Below are positions 11,101 to 16,548 of a DNA stretch of 18,266 bases, piece by piece (position 1 is the first letter of the stretch; each line of letters begins with the position of its first letter). The stretch is taken from assembly GCA_900557435.1 (NCBI GenBank), contig USSH01000015.1, forward strand, positions 1-18,266, given 5' to 3'. This DNA is from an uncultured Coprococcus sp. Its GTDB lineage: Bacteria; Bacillota; Clostridia; Lachnospirales; Lachnospiraceae. The position numbers were made by a program, and so were the translations under genes. The notes under the pieces are model-generated. The model did no database searches. It was given only the letters and a program-made list of their open reading frames with translations, and had not been told where the DNA came from.

Positions 11101-12593
11101 AACTGGCAGTTACAGGAGATGCCGATTCTACATATTATGTTGAGGAATCAGATAAGACAAAAGCTACGATCCGTATTGGAGACACCTACTATCGTAAAGC
11201 AGAGGATAATGATACCGGCACGAAATATAAGATAACAGCTGACAGTGATTTTACAAAAAAAGGCTGCAGTGAGAGCTATTATCTGACTGTCCAGATACCT
11301 GTGACAGAGAATGTACCCGTTATAAACAACAGATTGAATTATGCGGCGGTCACTCGTAAGGATGGAGCGCTTCCAGCAGCAATCAAGTCAGATTCAAAGA
11401 AGTCAGGATCAAGTTATGTGATATACAATGGCGTACAGCAGACTCTTACAGTATCAACAAACCGTGTTCACAGCGGAAGTGATATGGCTGATACAGTCAT
11501 GGAAAATGGAGACGGAATAAAGATAAAGCTGGATAGCAAACTGAAACTGACAGAAGCCGGAAAAGGCAGGTTTGATAAACTTGGACCATCAGAGTTCTAT
11601 CACCAATTTGATATAGGTCTCAAAGAATACATTCAGAATTCCAGCGGATCAGAAACAATTATCGGTACAGAGAATGTAAAGTATGTATATACCGTATCGA
11701 AAGGAAATATGACTATCTACACTGTGAGTGGTTCAATTCAGAACGCTGCAGCTTTAGAGAATTTGTCAATACAGTATGGTAGTGCAGAACTGAAGAAGGA
11801 ACTTGACACAGCAGTGGATGATGCTTCGGCAGTGACGGTTACAGCGGAGGTTGTGCTCACATATGATACAGCCGATAAATTCCCTGTAAGAAATACATCA
11901 GATGGCTCAGATGTGAGCGGTATTTCGCCCGTATTGACCTCGCGCATTGCTAATACTGGAACTCAGCTGCCTATTGCAACAGGTGGCAATAAAGTGACTA
12001 AGGATGATACAAAGCGGTATTACACTGCGAATCAGACCAAAGCGATGCTTACATATACTACAGTTGATGAGACTGGTGTGGGTGATACAACACAGCAGCT
12101 TGGAATAAATCCAAGTGATGAGGATAATGTGGTTGATATGATCTGCACTAGAGCAGATTACGATTATACTAATGTGGATGCCGAGATTCTTGGCAGAGCA
12201 AAGACTATCAGCTATAAGCTTGAACTGTTCCAGAAAGATGCAAATGGAACTTATGACGAGAGCAATCCTTTGACAATCGGAACGTATATGCAGGATGGCG
12301 GTATAATAAAGGGTGATGCAGGAAACGAGCAGAAAATTGCTGCGAGTGATAATTATTGTACGTGGACAGAAAATTTCAGCCCGGCTGCGGAAAAGCACAA
12401 GTTTACACGCATTAGATTTGCGCCGATCACAGGTGAAGAATTTGAGAAGGCGAGATACACATACTCAAATTACAGAGTACGCCTTACGGTGGTATTGGTA
12501 GATGAAAAAGGTGCCGAGATTCCGGGTACAAAGACATCAGATTATATTATATATACCAATGCGCGTATATATCAGGATTTGATTGAACAATAG
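2109..12593 (+). CDS. Giant secreted GLUG-like beta-solenoid adhesin/scaffold (~3494 aa)
   Basis: Very large exported protein. Residues 1-31 form a Sec signal peptide (basic start, hydrophobic core, LARA cleavage site). Next comes an acidic Thr/Glu tract (about 38-150), probably a flexible stalk. Four solenoid modules follow, each opened by a G-[LI]-G...F-x-G-type motif near residues 223, 825, 1753 and 2123 and containing many GG[LFIMV][VI]G motifs typical of GLUG-like right-handed beta-helix surface proteins. A domain-opening GTYGDPYII-type motif precedes the third module. The last ~780 residues are non-repetitive and beta-rich. No LPXTG, SLH, LysM or C-terminal membrane segment is visible, so the attachment mode is unknown. 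Start: AAAGG at 2095-2099 is best spaced for ATG 2109; TTG 2100 and ATG 2103 are alternatives. It overlaps the preceding gene. Likely an adhesin or matrix scaffold; no catalytic motif was recognised. The reading frame is intact throughout. Confidence 0.88.
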   Translation: MIKRRTNWAKRTIAAVMTACMVLTTPGLARAENVTSEEYMTQETANSDVETAENTADTTEEYTGSSEADTTEADTDEPGTEITEEYTTEEGITEEDTTEEDTTEDITEENTTEEDTAEDTTEEVTSEDITELPDSEQDAPDSQQSAELADADAPSLTLEAAVSMSSSMLSVSEQGIQVKDGTGLILLSNVIPADYKDKVINLVTTSGWDVTKPVTVGGNEYSFLGLGSSDYPFEGTFQIDTKTASDKYSISTNRTLFNALSTKAVLGKLSISISEEYHTIEGALLSAVLKKADAAEDGQSTLNSDIVLREGGTDSISEAIVGGGMIGIMESGTSANITFENTLACDLKISGTDNVGLFCNTMDTGASLTAEYKKTAAGGSVSIETTGTDKNAGGFVGYMNTGTNLIIAGTSVDKVSSKAGNAGGIVGGVIDGSLTVKQADGDTSTLGFTFADTLTLYAGDKSTSANQKSAGGLIGYYEISEDGGPIEFDLSRYTFEKFEVNCDNATEGTAFVGGLFGSLINNCSAGRNISISSAAANTINTTLKTKVDDLGGMIGQYTAASKGSTLAIKGSADTSKQTKVVTDGAGKINSNYGGIIAEIDKNAYVEIDDVYASTANIGSNSGSAFGGLIGIIKNGFLNAGNVTLTSETDISADNVNGRGGLVGCIEKGVLRLHGTTDLSGQKITTAYNHTGQIVGKNENGLIYAVGDGNALAVDGSGWSLIRYNGADRGGSDIGNWGAVVRLGGNLTEGETGVLSLDQDTHTVTIHSGTGAAIKDANGFAAYALAFDISSEYSDSNGVLKFDGEVNKNQTQTVTLSGDVDLKGTGIVGIGKDSETQEFKGTFDGGNHKVTLDIGTAYGKDEPDNATAAGQMYAKRSDQRDAHYSLAMIPFSKDVTVSDVIIDGKINCSISKNVSQTTDERWPAFVSSVLGLASGTTILENVTVRTGISVTEDTNAPKFNIWQSGFVGRCQGTKLDVTNCTWGSSSSLSDERDKDEHRIGGLAAEVMGGCTVTVKDSILSGTITSKSTQNAFVGGMIAVSRGETEGKINDKSSTIKISNVEVDGEKINAEATSTSGGLLGYKWQNTDVVYETAESTGGVTISGSNLTASSAQFGGLVYQASGYWNATAKDSIVFTKDSDSKGNTFTGKSDKDNTSGLLVGTGIVKFTQNKKEITDAMYLEVGTWGTGSDSSYKINKDAVILKIDSSEYFDELVGITEDDKTGSTNAVVSLAVRDSSGNAERIDKTENNTYKGQIKNYKNTHARYYYNLDSYRKNNTDNLSLGNVSTSENLVLWSVSQYAAENIGTYFRKSSTNTTTITGDIDLTGYSYYPVTPLCEVKVGDGSSDTVLTFGYESMNTFEKDYKPLSDTEYQHHLMQHGLLYNVVQNVTVNKLAMKGSVGKETDNSGALIFGSVKGDTTTKTVVVTLKEVTLSGIRVADIQESDTYAPLLINRMEQAVRLAVDTLSTGDGYTSGSETIYAATSLIGYVGSATATKLTLSFSNIALDGRVSADSKNSTSVYNNGKVPVEYHTTHTIFTRATLMETFMYSSSGSGSYNFNSDDSMVTYGVELTNSGTVGRNPDMQYQYYDADVYITDELNNTTADEAYVKNRYKDTVFLRYVHSQQNITTGNYELDINQRSSGLLEGCGTYGDPYIIKDALQLTSLATYIQSAGSVSKFQAVFNSKVIEDQSQTEASYHVQKGATGDAAGTDDVYTWGSGTWTSGAAKTIDKDIATKYLLNAYYKINTDITLSAEKFSGLGTSTEPFSGVIVGDSSLAVTISFKGTNANKDSFAGLIAYSRGSVVKDLTVDFTNATITMQADKLPGIEKNPFFGGVVGYCMGGDTIIDHVSVNYGSGSVAFVGTCDYMVAAGGYVGLVGGATHVTENSDYEKTGGGVVFRNMSGTTNTFEAACPEAEKSNKTVNMTDIDSAHKAGQSTTDGGEYFYRNPYVGRVLDGYVCAEGCTVENTDKNYTIPTLTKDANALQVTDNGTDLDVKVTSDQGLWLLSAIVNSGAGAMDSTGNYTDVDKNQVVDAYQYGKPRTASYEGIGTAEGDASAKLADEAYWGGKASDAGSDAAKNRVSYLVKNYTTGTAAARLAGKSSAETNIPVNLTFDAENVDMTSYGNGFRGIGGSYGENKNVWSSDCSIKKVYRRNILVKSINAQRTTNTTIKLKMNQNDYKAEYKDGSWINQGAGLFVDFHFTESCEVKYLNISGNVKAGLFDGNNLVCTTTRNPDTKTGVGSFAARTANSKGKVTFDQFKLEDMDVYGGYMTGGAIGFIDGWNTTNARNICFKNWSTKNVNVLKWVENDGSAGGLVGWNVGYGKLEIEGDGTEDIVKNLKVTTISDTYKYAAAGGLVGACDFSSVSINNVNVDNLTVTGTWLRDAGGLIAGGRNGNGKLVTVTDCRLSNITVMNNQHNTNDRCTGGIIGYHNTKLIISGVKMDKKSIISGRQYTGGFVGYSVGYVEIKDCKIYETDIYSSSNNWVGGFIGCFFVDATAVFKNCLEKNVNILGRYVGGLTGSNRGNIQASDVEFIGVRVATKYDNAYSAGLLTGFTKEKCNIVVSGYNILASSCKVGYVKVYNVESLTPTVKFELKPKTGLWVGDNQATSKINLVAVSTDGDIFPQKDIGTDKGTTNIVYADAPADTSYKPSETTGTLYTSANPWMDVNPKSDVPFEDGTVMTGNAVGKGTAVSILKELNSSSPAADYYWNLTDNKTELLKFLDQNSDAYLTTYRAEESATTTVSDTVDFPVLVVNNTGDVDTTIWNYIAAMTNVNAGTTAKSQVKNVTAKTYQWKVSSFALQTKASLSVSTAKKISITPNAYDNQNSQFTLLDVTYADPTDSKKTHVFHLYIPVLVKKVLYIDFDAKFLAGTDYCAADYPAKGQEGHYATAGFGEPLTAYMEYNYDKDTDWQSMLDNGENLLWYYDKQLNLAEGSSADVGTLLPAGTKLTLVDRQTTQYYTYTTGAVEDVHSFDLSKLTAPDGSSTFSPVYICDLLGLKAELAVTGDADSTYYVEESDKTKATIRIGDTYYRKAEDNDTGTKYKITADSDFTKKGCSESYYLTVQIPVTENVPVINNRLNYAAVTRKDGALPAAIKSDSKKSGSSYVIYNGVQQTLTVSTNRVHSGSDMADTVMENGDGIKIKLDSKLKLTEAGKGRFDKLGPSEFYHQFDIGLKEYIQNSSGSETIIGTENVKYVYTVSKGNMTIYTVSGSIQNAAALENLSIQYGSAELKKELDTAVDDASAVTVTAEVVLTYDTADKFPVRNTSDGSDVSGISPVLTSRIANTGTQLPIATGGNKVTKDDTKRYYTANQTKAMLTYTTVDETGVGDTTQQLGINPSDEDNVVDMICTRADYDYTNVDAEILGRAKTISYKLELFQKDANGTYDESNPLTIGTYMQDGGIIKGDAGNEQKIAASDNYCTWTENFSPAAEKHKFTRIRFAPITGEEFEKARYTYSNYRVRLTVVLVDEKGAEIPGTKTSDYIIYTNARIYQDLIEQ
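2280..2500 (+). repeat. Thr/Glu-rich low-complexity tract inside the giant gene
   Basis: Near-tandem coding repeats of the type ACAGAAGAAGATACC give units such as TTEED, ITEEN and TTEDI, densest at 2352-2499. Unit lengths are multiples of three, so slippage would change tract length without breaking the frame. The protein segment would be highly acidic, disordered and a possible O-glycosylation target (inference), acting as a spacer between the signal peptide and the solenoid. Confidence 0.8.
3276..4110 (+). repeat. Solenoid module 1: GG[LFIM][VIF]G repeats
   Basis: Within the giant protein, glycine-glycine-hydrophobic motifs occur near nt 3285 (GGFVGY), 3376 (GGIVGG), 3519 (GGLIGYY), 3645 (GGLFGS), 3759 (GGMIGQ), 3885 (GGIIAE), 3984 (GGLIGI) and 4083 (GGLVGC). 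Spacing is about 30-48 residues. This periodicity is characteristic of GLUG-like beta-helical repeats. Confidence 0.7.
4581..5460 (+). repeat. Solenoid module 2
   Basis: This module opens with GIVGIGKDSE...FKGTFDGG (residues about 825-845). GGLAAE (near 5103), GGMIAV (5205), GGLLGYK (5331) and GGLVYQ (5445) follow. It has the same architecture as module 1, with fewer glycine motifs and longer insertions. Confidence 0.6.
7030..7760 (+). repeat. Solenoid module 3 with domain-opening motif
   Basis: GCGTYGDPYIIKDALQLTSL (about 7035-7095) is the G-T-x-x-D-P-Y-x-I...Q-L-x-x-L opening typical of modular GLUG-like surface proteins. FSGLGTSTEPFSGV follows at 7365, then AGLIAY (7480), GGVVGYC (7596) and GGYVGLVGG (7710). 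Confidence 0.6.
8475..9760 (+). repeat. Solenoid module 4: most regular GG repeats
   Basis: The module opens with GFRGIGGSYG at 8475. GG motifs follow near 9036 (GGLVGW), 9159 (GGLVGA), 9258 (GGLIAG), 9372 (GGIIGY), 9462 (GGFVGY), 9555 (GGFIGC) and 9645 (GGLTGS), then AGLLTG near 9741. Spacing is mostly 30-41 residues, tightening to about 30-32 over the last five. An 18-base identical stretch, TGCGGGAGGCCTTGTAGG, occurs at 9032-9049 and 9154-9171, consistent with internal duplication of repeat units. Confidence 0.65.
8515..9950. other. AT-rich segment inside the giant gene
   Basis: Sampled 60-base blocks give 16/60 GC (8581), 16/60 (9481), 22/60 (9541), 19/60 (9601) and 20/60 (9841). Blocks outside give 31/60 (8281), 31/60 (10381) and 28/60 (10441). 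The shift starts just after the module-4 opening motif and fades near 9950. The frame remains open across it. Only these blocks were counted by hand. Confidence 0.65.
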
Positions 12594-12624
12594 ACCTGAT
12601 CAAAAGAGCAGAAAAGAATGGAAA

Positions 12625-12632
12625 AGAGGTGA
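12625..12632 (+). promoter_or_regulatory. Shine-Dalgarno site deciding the start of gene 4
   Basis: AGAGGTGA lies six bases before ATG 12639. A TTG one codon upstream (12636) is in frame but worse placed, so ATG 12639 is preferred. Confidence 0.75.
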
Positions 12633-12638
12633 CAATTG

Positions 12639-13787
12639 ATGCCTGGAAAAGAAAACCGAGACGAAATGACTCCTGAGGAATGCCGTCAGGATGCTGAAAA
12701 CAGGAAGAAAAAACTAAAAAGTCAGTGGATCATATTCCTGAGAGTTGGTGTGATTGCGGTAGTTGCTTTTATAGCTGTTGTAGTTGGAAGCATTGCGTGG
12801 TTTATGTCAAACAACAAGGTTGGTGGAACAGGTGCATCGATTCAGGCATCAGGTGGTGAGTATGATATTGCTGCCGTTGGCGAGGATGTCCAAAGTACAA
12901 AAGGACAATATGATAAATTGCTTGATTCTGAGCCCGGAGAACCGACTACAGTTGAGGAGCAGTCCTATATAGCTACTAATGACAACAAGCCATCCCTTAC
13001 ATGGGCGATCACCGAAGGCACTAATATGAAAAATATGCAGAACACAGAGTCAGGTCTTGAACCAGGCTCGTGTGGTAGTATGACATTCTACATTATCCCG
13101 CATAAGAGTGGGCAGCTTGATGTGAAGCTGGATCTGACACTTACAGGTTATAAATATAAAGGTGAAAAAGAACCGGTGAGCTCAGATGGTATAATTGAGA
13201 TAGGCCCCAAGGTGCAGCAGTTGTTAGAAGGACATATTTTGTTGTTTGCGGGCTATGATAAGAGCAAGAATGCATATAGCGGCTGGATATCTGACGATGC
13301 AGCTGCATGGTCGCTCAGTCTTGACGCTGAAAATAATATCACTCTTTCAAGGAATGGTTCAGGTGATATAATCTGGTCTGCAGAAAAAATAGAAGAAGAT
13401 AAGGCTTATCCTGTGACAATATACTGGGTATGGCCTGAGATATTGGAATCATATCTGAAAAAATCGGATAATATAAGCAGGCATCCATCTTTGTTTCCAA
13501 ATGATTCAAGTGCTGAAAATGCTGAAAATGCGGATGATCCAGGTACGTTGCCTAAAAACCTATATACTACAATGTGCACAACCAGTTCTGGCTCAACGTT
13601 TAACAGATATTTCAGATGGGAAAACGAAGCGGCATTTAAGGAGAGTGTGACACCCGAAAAACTTGCAAATATGCGTGAAAACATGAATCCGGCTATATAT
13701 GGAGAGATGTCTGCTTATTACAATCTGGCAGATCAGTATCTGGGAGAGAATGTCAGATATGTGAAGCTGAAGCTGGAGACAAGATAG
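12639..13787 (+). CDS. SipW-type signal peptide secreted protein (larger subfamily)
   Basis: A 382-residue protein. It has a charged cytoplasmic N-terminus of about 29 residues, then a hydrophobic segment (31-50) ending in VVGSIA-WFMSNNKVG, the SipW-type junction, with cleavage expected after A53. The start of the mature chain resembles gene 1 (W-[YF]-x-x-NNKV). Around residue 140, LEPGSCGSMTFYIIPHKSG followed by alternating hydrophobic residues looks like a beta-sandwich strand pair. The C-terminus contains YYNLADQYLGENVRYVKLKL. It lacks the LEGxDxxC motif, so it is a separate subfamily from genes 1 and 6-9. It sits 45 bases after the giant gene with its own good ribosome binding site, so it was probably co-transcribed. 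The role as a fibre or surface subunit is inferred from the signal type and neighbours; it has no recognised enzyme motif. Confidence 0.83.
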   Translation: MPGKENRDEMTPEECRQDAENRKKKLKSQWIIFLRVGVIAVVAFIAVVVGSIAWFMSNNKVGGTGASIQASGGEYDIAAVGEDVQSTKGQYDKLLDSEPGEPTTVEEQSYIATNDNKPSLTWAITEGTNMKNMQNTESGLEPGSCGSMTFYIIPHKSGQLDVKLDLTLTGYKYKGEKEPVSSDGIIEIGPKVQQLLEGHILLFAGYDKSKNAYSGWISDDAAAWSLSLDAENNITLSRNGSGDIIWSAEKIEEDKAYPVTIYWVWPEILESYLKKSDNISRHPSLFPNDSSAENAENADDPGTLPKNLYTTMCTTSSGSTFNRYFRWENEAAFKESVTPEKLANMRENMNPAIYGEMSAYYNLADQYLGENVRYVKLKLETR

Positions 13788-13881
13788 TGTAGATTGTGTG
13801 GGTAAAGAAGTTGTATGCCCTGTATAGAAAGAAAAGCATCACTATGTGTTACATATTACAAAAAAAGGAGGTGCCGGCTAT
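13788..13881 (+). other. Short intergenic gap without a recognisable element
   Basis: This is a 94-base AT-rich spacer. It contains an A-run leading into the ribosome binding site of gene 5. No hairpin with a T tract and no convincing promoter was seen. Confidence 0.4.
13865..13873 (+). promoter_or_regulatory. Shine-Dalgarno site deciding the start of gene 5
   Basis: AAGGAGGTG lies just upstream of ATG 13882. An open frame extends upstream to GTG 13846, but that start would lie before this site, so ATG 13882 is chosen. Confidence 0.8.
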
Positions 13882-14562
13882 ATGAAAAAAGCAGATAAAA
13901 AGAAGTGGTCAACAAGGAAAACCTGGGCTGTGACAGCTATAGTCATGGCGTTGCTGGCGCTTCTTATAGTACCGGTTTTTGGATGGATGTATATGGAAAG
14001 AAGTATGGAGACAATGACGAAGATCAATATTCCATATGCCCTGAAGCTTGGAGCCGGGAACACCAGACCTATACAGGAACTGGAACTCAGCAATATCGAT
14101 GTGTCAGGTGAACAGAAGTATAAGGATATTGTATTCTGTGTGTACAGCAGTCAGGAGAACAGAGAATATGATCTGCAGCTGGCTCACACCAGCAATATTG
14201 GATTTACATACAATATTTACCATGCATCTAAGGATGAGAATGGATCTGTTAATTATCTGAAAGAGAACTATAGTCAGGGGGCTGAATTAAAAGGCAGATA
14301 TCTGAATAAACAAGAAGGCAGCAAGTATGCTACAGACGGATTTCATGGAACAACATATGGCTCCTATAACAATGTACAGATATCGGCGGAGCCGCTTTAT
14401 TGGAAGACTACAGAGAAACAGACTCTAAATAAAACAACTAGTGCAATTACTACAATAGATAAAGATACATATTATGTGGACTATTACATTCTGCGTATAT
14501 CATGGGATGATACAGTACAGAACAACAAGGAGACTGACATGATATATATTATGGCAAAATAA
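13882..14562 (+). CDS. Small membrane-tethered or exported SipW-cluster protein
   Basis: A 226-residue protein. The basic N-terminus (KKADKKKW) is followed by one hydrophobic segment (about 15-33) ending in VPVFGWMYMERSM. The position and the W-x-Y after the membrane segment mirror the SipW-type junctions of its neighbours, but the residue before Trp is Gly rather than Ala. Processing is therefore less certain and it may stay membrane-anchored. The exported part has one Cys (DIVFCVYSS) and several Tyr-rich beta-type segments. It ends with YYILRISWDDT...NNKETDMIYIMAK. It lacks the LEGxDxxC motif. It could be an anchor or base subunit for the fibre system, similar in logic to TapA, but this is inference and no homology to TapA was recognised. 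It is followed 31 bases later by gene 6. Confidence 0.8.
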   Translation: MKKADKKKWSTRKTWAVTAIVMALLALLIVPVFGWMYMERSMETMTKINIPYALKLGAGNTRPIQELELSNIDVSGEQKYKDIVFCVYSSQENREYDLQLAHTSNIGFTYNIYHASKDENGSVNYLKENYSQGAELKGRYLNKQEGSKYATDGFHGTTYGSYNNVQISAEPLYWKTTEKQTLNKTTSAITTIDKDTYYVDYYILRISWDDTVQNNKETDMIYIMAK

Positions 14563-14570
14563 TGATTCAG

Positions 14571-14580
14571 AAGGAGGTGA
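14571..14580 (+). promoter_or_regulatory. Strong Shine-Dalgarno with unusually long spacer before gene 6
   Basis: AAGGAGGTGA is a near-perfect anti-16S match, but the only in-frame start (ATG 14594) is 13 bases beyond its end. GGTG (14576-14579) and CACC (14583-14586) can form a tiny hairpin in the spacer that would shorten the effective distance or partly mask the site. Confidence 0.7.
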
Positions 14581-14593
14581 GCCACCACAGGTC

Positions 14594-15481
14594 ATGGATA
14601 CAAATGAAAAAACAACCAATACAAAGTCTCTGCGGCGTAGGCTCACGATAAGTATTTTGGTGGTTATTATCACGCTGTGTGCCGTTGTTTCAGCAACCTA
14701 TGCATGGTATATTTATAACACCAGCCGTCACACCACGGATGTGCGCATGGCGGCTGGTGCAGGCGCCAATCTCCAGATAAGCAACAGCTATTCCGGGGAG
14801 TATGGCTCGGCGGCAGTGCTGGAGAGCTTTAAGGGACAGCTGGAACCGGTGTCAACGAACAAGGTGACGGCGGGATTCCAGAAAGCGACATCCTTCATAG
14901 TTGGACAGGGCGGTCCGGATGATCTTCTGGCAGCGGGGTTTGATGACAGTGAGGCCAGGGATTACTACCACACAAGCATGTATCTGCGCACAAATGGCAA
15001 TGACACGGACATTTACCTGGCTGATATAGGTTTTGAGGACAGTGACGAGAAGGTTCCGATATCATCTGCCATCAGAGTAGGACTTGTGATCCATGAGCCG
15101 GGACAGAACATGCCTGTCAGCTCAGAATATATATTTGCCATAAGTGACAAGAAGAATCCGGAGGCCAGGTACAACACGGCGACCGGAAAAGAAGGCTATG
15201 TGCTTGACGGTGTTAAGAAGGATGGTACAACGGTGCCATTTTCCCCATATACATCTGATGCGTACTGCATATATGACAAGAACACCGGAGTTGTCACGCT
15301 GAAGAAAACATCAGAGAAGCTGTGCACCATAACAGGTGACGGCAGTGGCAAGCCGGGAACTCCTGTGCAGATAGAGGTATACATCTGGCTTGAGGGCTGT
15401 GACGAGGACTGCACGGTGAACCTGTGCGGGGAGACCCTTAAGAAGCTTGCAGTGTCATTTGCTGGAATTGTGCAGGAGTAA
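14594..15481 (+). CDS. SipW-type signal peptide secreted protein (LEGxDxxC family, copy 2)
   Basis: A 295-residue exported protein. It has a hydrophilic N-terminus with RRR at 14-16, a hydrophobic segment (17-34), and the junction VVSATYA-WYIYNTSR, with cleavage expected after A37. The early mature chain has NLQISNSYSGEYG, then LEPVSTNK (the P-V-S-T family motif), SMYLRTNGNDTDIYL, and AIRVGLVI. The C-terminal motif LEGCDEDC (266-273) is followed by NLCGE and a final strand LAVSFAGIV. This mirrors genes at 5, 15579, 16549 and 17415, so they arose by duplication. Cys269 and Cys273 could pair or bind a metal; the mature chain has three further Cys. The gene is likely a fibre or matrix subunit by family analogy. 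It is preceded by a strong but distant ribosome binding site. Confidence 0.87.
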   Translation: MDTNEKTTNTKSLRRRLTISILVVIITLCAVVSATYAWYIYNTSRHTTDVRMAAGAGANLQISNSYSGEYGSAAVLESFKGQLEPVSTNKVTAGFQKATSFIVGQGGPDDLLAAGFDDSEARDYYHTSMYLRTNGNDTDIYLADIGFEDSDEKVPISSAIRVGLVIHEPGQNMPVSSEYIFAISDKKNPEARYNTATGKEGYVLDGVKKDGTTVPFSPYTSDAYCIYDKNTGVVTLKKTSEKLCTITGDGSGKPGTPVQIEVYIWLEGCDEDCTVNLCGETLKKLAVSFAGIVQE

Positions 15482-15578
15482 AAGAAGAAAGAAAAGAAGA
15501 AAGGTAACCGCGGCATAAAATAGGAATATCAGTATACGTGATTGCACAGTGATATGAGATAGAAAGGGGGTGAGTCCT
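15482..15578 (+). other. Purine-rich intergenic gap with a weak inverted repeat
   Basis: A 97-base gap beginning with a purine run (15481-15504). ATATCA (15526-15531) and TGATAT (15550-15555) are inverted repeats 18 bases apart, too weak to name as an operator. No T tract follows, so this is not a terminator. Confidence 0.3.
15562..15574 (+). promoter_or_regulatory. Shine-Dalgarno deciding a GTG start for gene 7
   Basis: AGAAAGGGGGTGA is purine-rich and pairs with the 16S tail with one wobble. The in-frame GTG at 15570 lies inside it and cannot be used, so GTG 15579 is the best start. Confidence 0.7.
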
Positions 15579-16520
15579 GTGGAAAATGTGAACAACGCAA
15601 ACTTTGATGAGAATGGATGCAAATATGAAGCTGACGAAAAGTCAGTGGATAGAGATGAAAAGAAAGAGAACAAGGAGACCGTGAAGAGGCTGAGAAAGTC
15701 GCTGGTCATGGCGGTTGTTGGTATGCTTTTCTTCCTTATATCGGTGACGGGAGTCACATATGCGTGGTTTACTGCTTCCGGCAGGGCTCACACCAATGTT
15801 ACGCCTATGGGCGGAACTGTGAGTGATGGTGACACGAATCTGCTGATAAGTACAGCGGAGAGTGGACCATTTGGCAGGGAGTGTGATCTGGTAGCTGCCG
15901 GGGATGCACAGGCACTTAAACCGGTGTCCACAGCGGATCTGGAAAGTTTTTACAGAGTGATCATGCAGAATAAGGAAGGAATTGCGGTCTCTTATGAGGA
16001 CGCAGATGACAGGGTTGACTCAGATACCTTTCATGGAACGGTATACCTGAAAAGTGAGGGTGCGCCGTGCAATGTATATTTTAACGGAGAGGAACTTCAG
16101 CTGGGAAGTGACGCTCAGGCTCTTGCGGCCATGAGACTTGGATTGAAGATCACCAACCATGATGGTTCCCGGACATTTGTGATGAGACTTGATGACCTGG
16201 GGAGTACCGCTGCAGCAGAGGCGAAGGCTACAGTGCCGGCGGCAGGAACTGTGGTTTCAGGTATATCAGGTAGTGGCGCTGCCAGTTATGTGAGTGATCC
16301 GGCGGTAAATGTGTCGGACTACATGGCGCAGGCGGCAGGTAATGATGAATATACTGCGGGAGCAAATGAACTCTTCAGCCTTGATGCTGATGAGATTGCT
16401 TCCGTTGAATATTGGCTGTATCTTGAGGGCTGCGATGAGCAGTGTGTGAATCAGGTACAGAATATAGATTCCGACATAAGACTTGCATTTGCAGGTGTGA
16501 AGACGGAGGTTGCGAAATAA
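15579..16520 (+). CDS. SipW-type signal peptide secreted protein (LEGxDxxC family, copy 3)
   Basis: A 313-residue protein starting at GTG. It has the longest N-terminal tail of the family: about 41 highly charged residues precede the hydrophobic segment (42-60), and the junction is TGVTYA-WFTASGR, with cleavage expected after A62. The mature chain contains NLLISTAESGPFG, LKPVSTADLESF, HGTVYLKSEG, and MRLGLKITNHDG. The motif LEGCDEQC (282-289) is followed by the closing strand LAFAGV. It shares VSDPxVxVxDY with gene 8, pointing to a closer relationship with that neighbour. Ala/Gly-rich linker sequence occurs around residues 210-235. Likely a fibre or matrix subunit. The cytoplasmic tail could delay processing or bind an export partner (inference). 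Confidence 0.87.
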   Translation: MENVNNANFDENGCKYEADEKSVDRDEKKENKETVKRLRKSLVMAVVGMLFFLISVTGVTYAWFTASGRAHTNVTPMGGTVSDGDTNLLISTAESGPFGRECDLVAAGDAQALKPVSTADLESFYRVIMQNKEGIAVSYEDADDRVDSDTFHGTVYLKSEGAPCNVYFNGEELQLGSDAQALAAMRLGLKITNHDGSRTFVMRLDDLGSTAAAEAKATVPAAGTVVSGISGSGAASYVSDPAVNVSDYMAQAAGNDEYTAGANELFSLDADEIASVEYWLYLEGCDEQCVNQVQNIDSDIRLAFAGVKTEVAK

Positions 16521-16548
16521 CAGATTTAGTTAGGGAAGGAGCGGCAAT

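Noticed and set aside
15526..15555. ATATCA/TGATAT inverted repeat as an operator
   Set aside because: It is only 6 bp, AT-rich and 18 bases apart; expected by chance in this composition.
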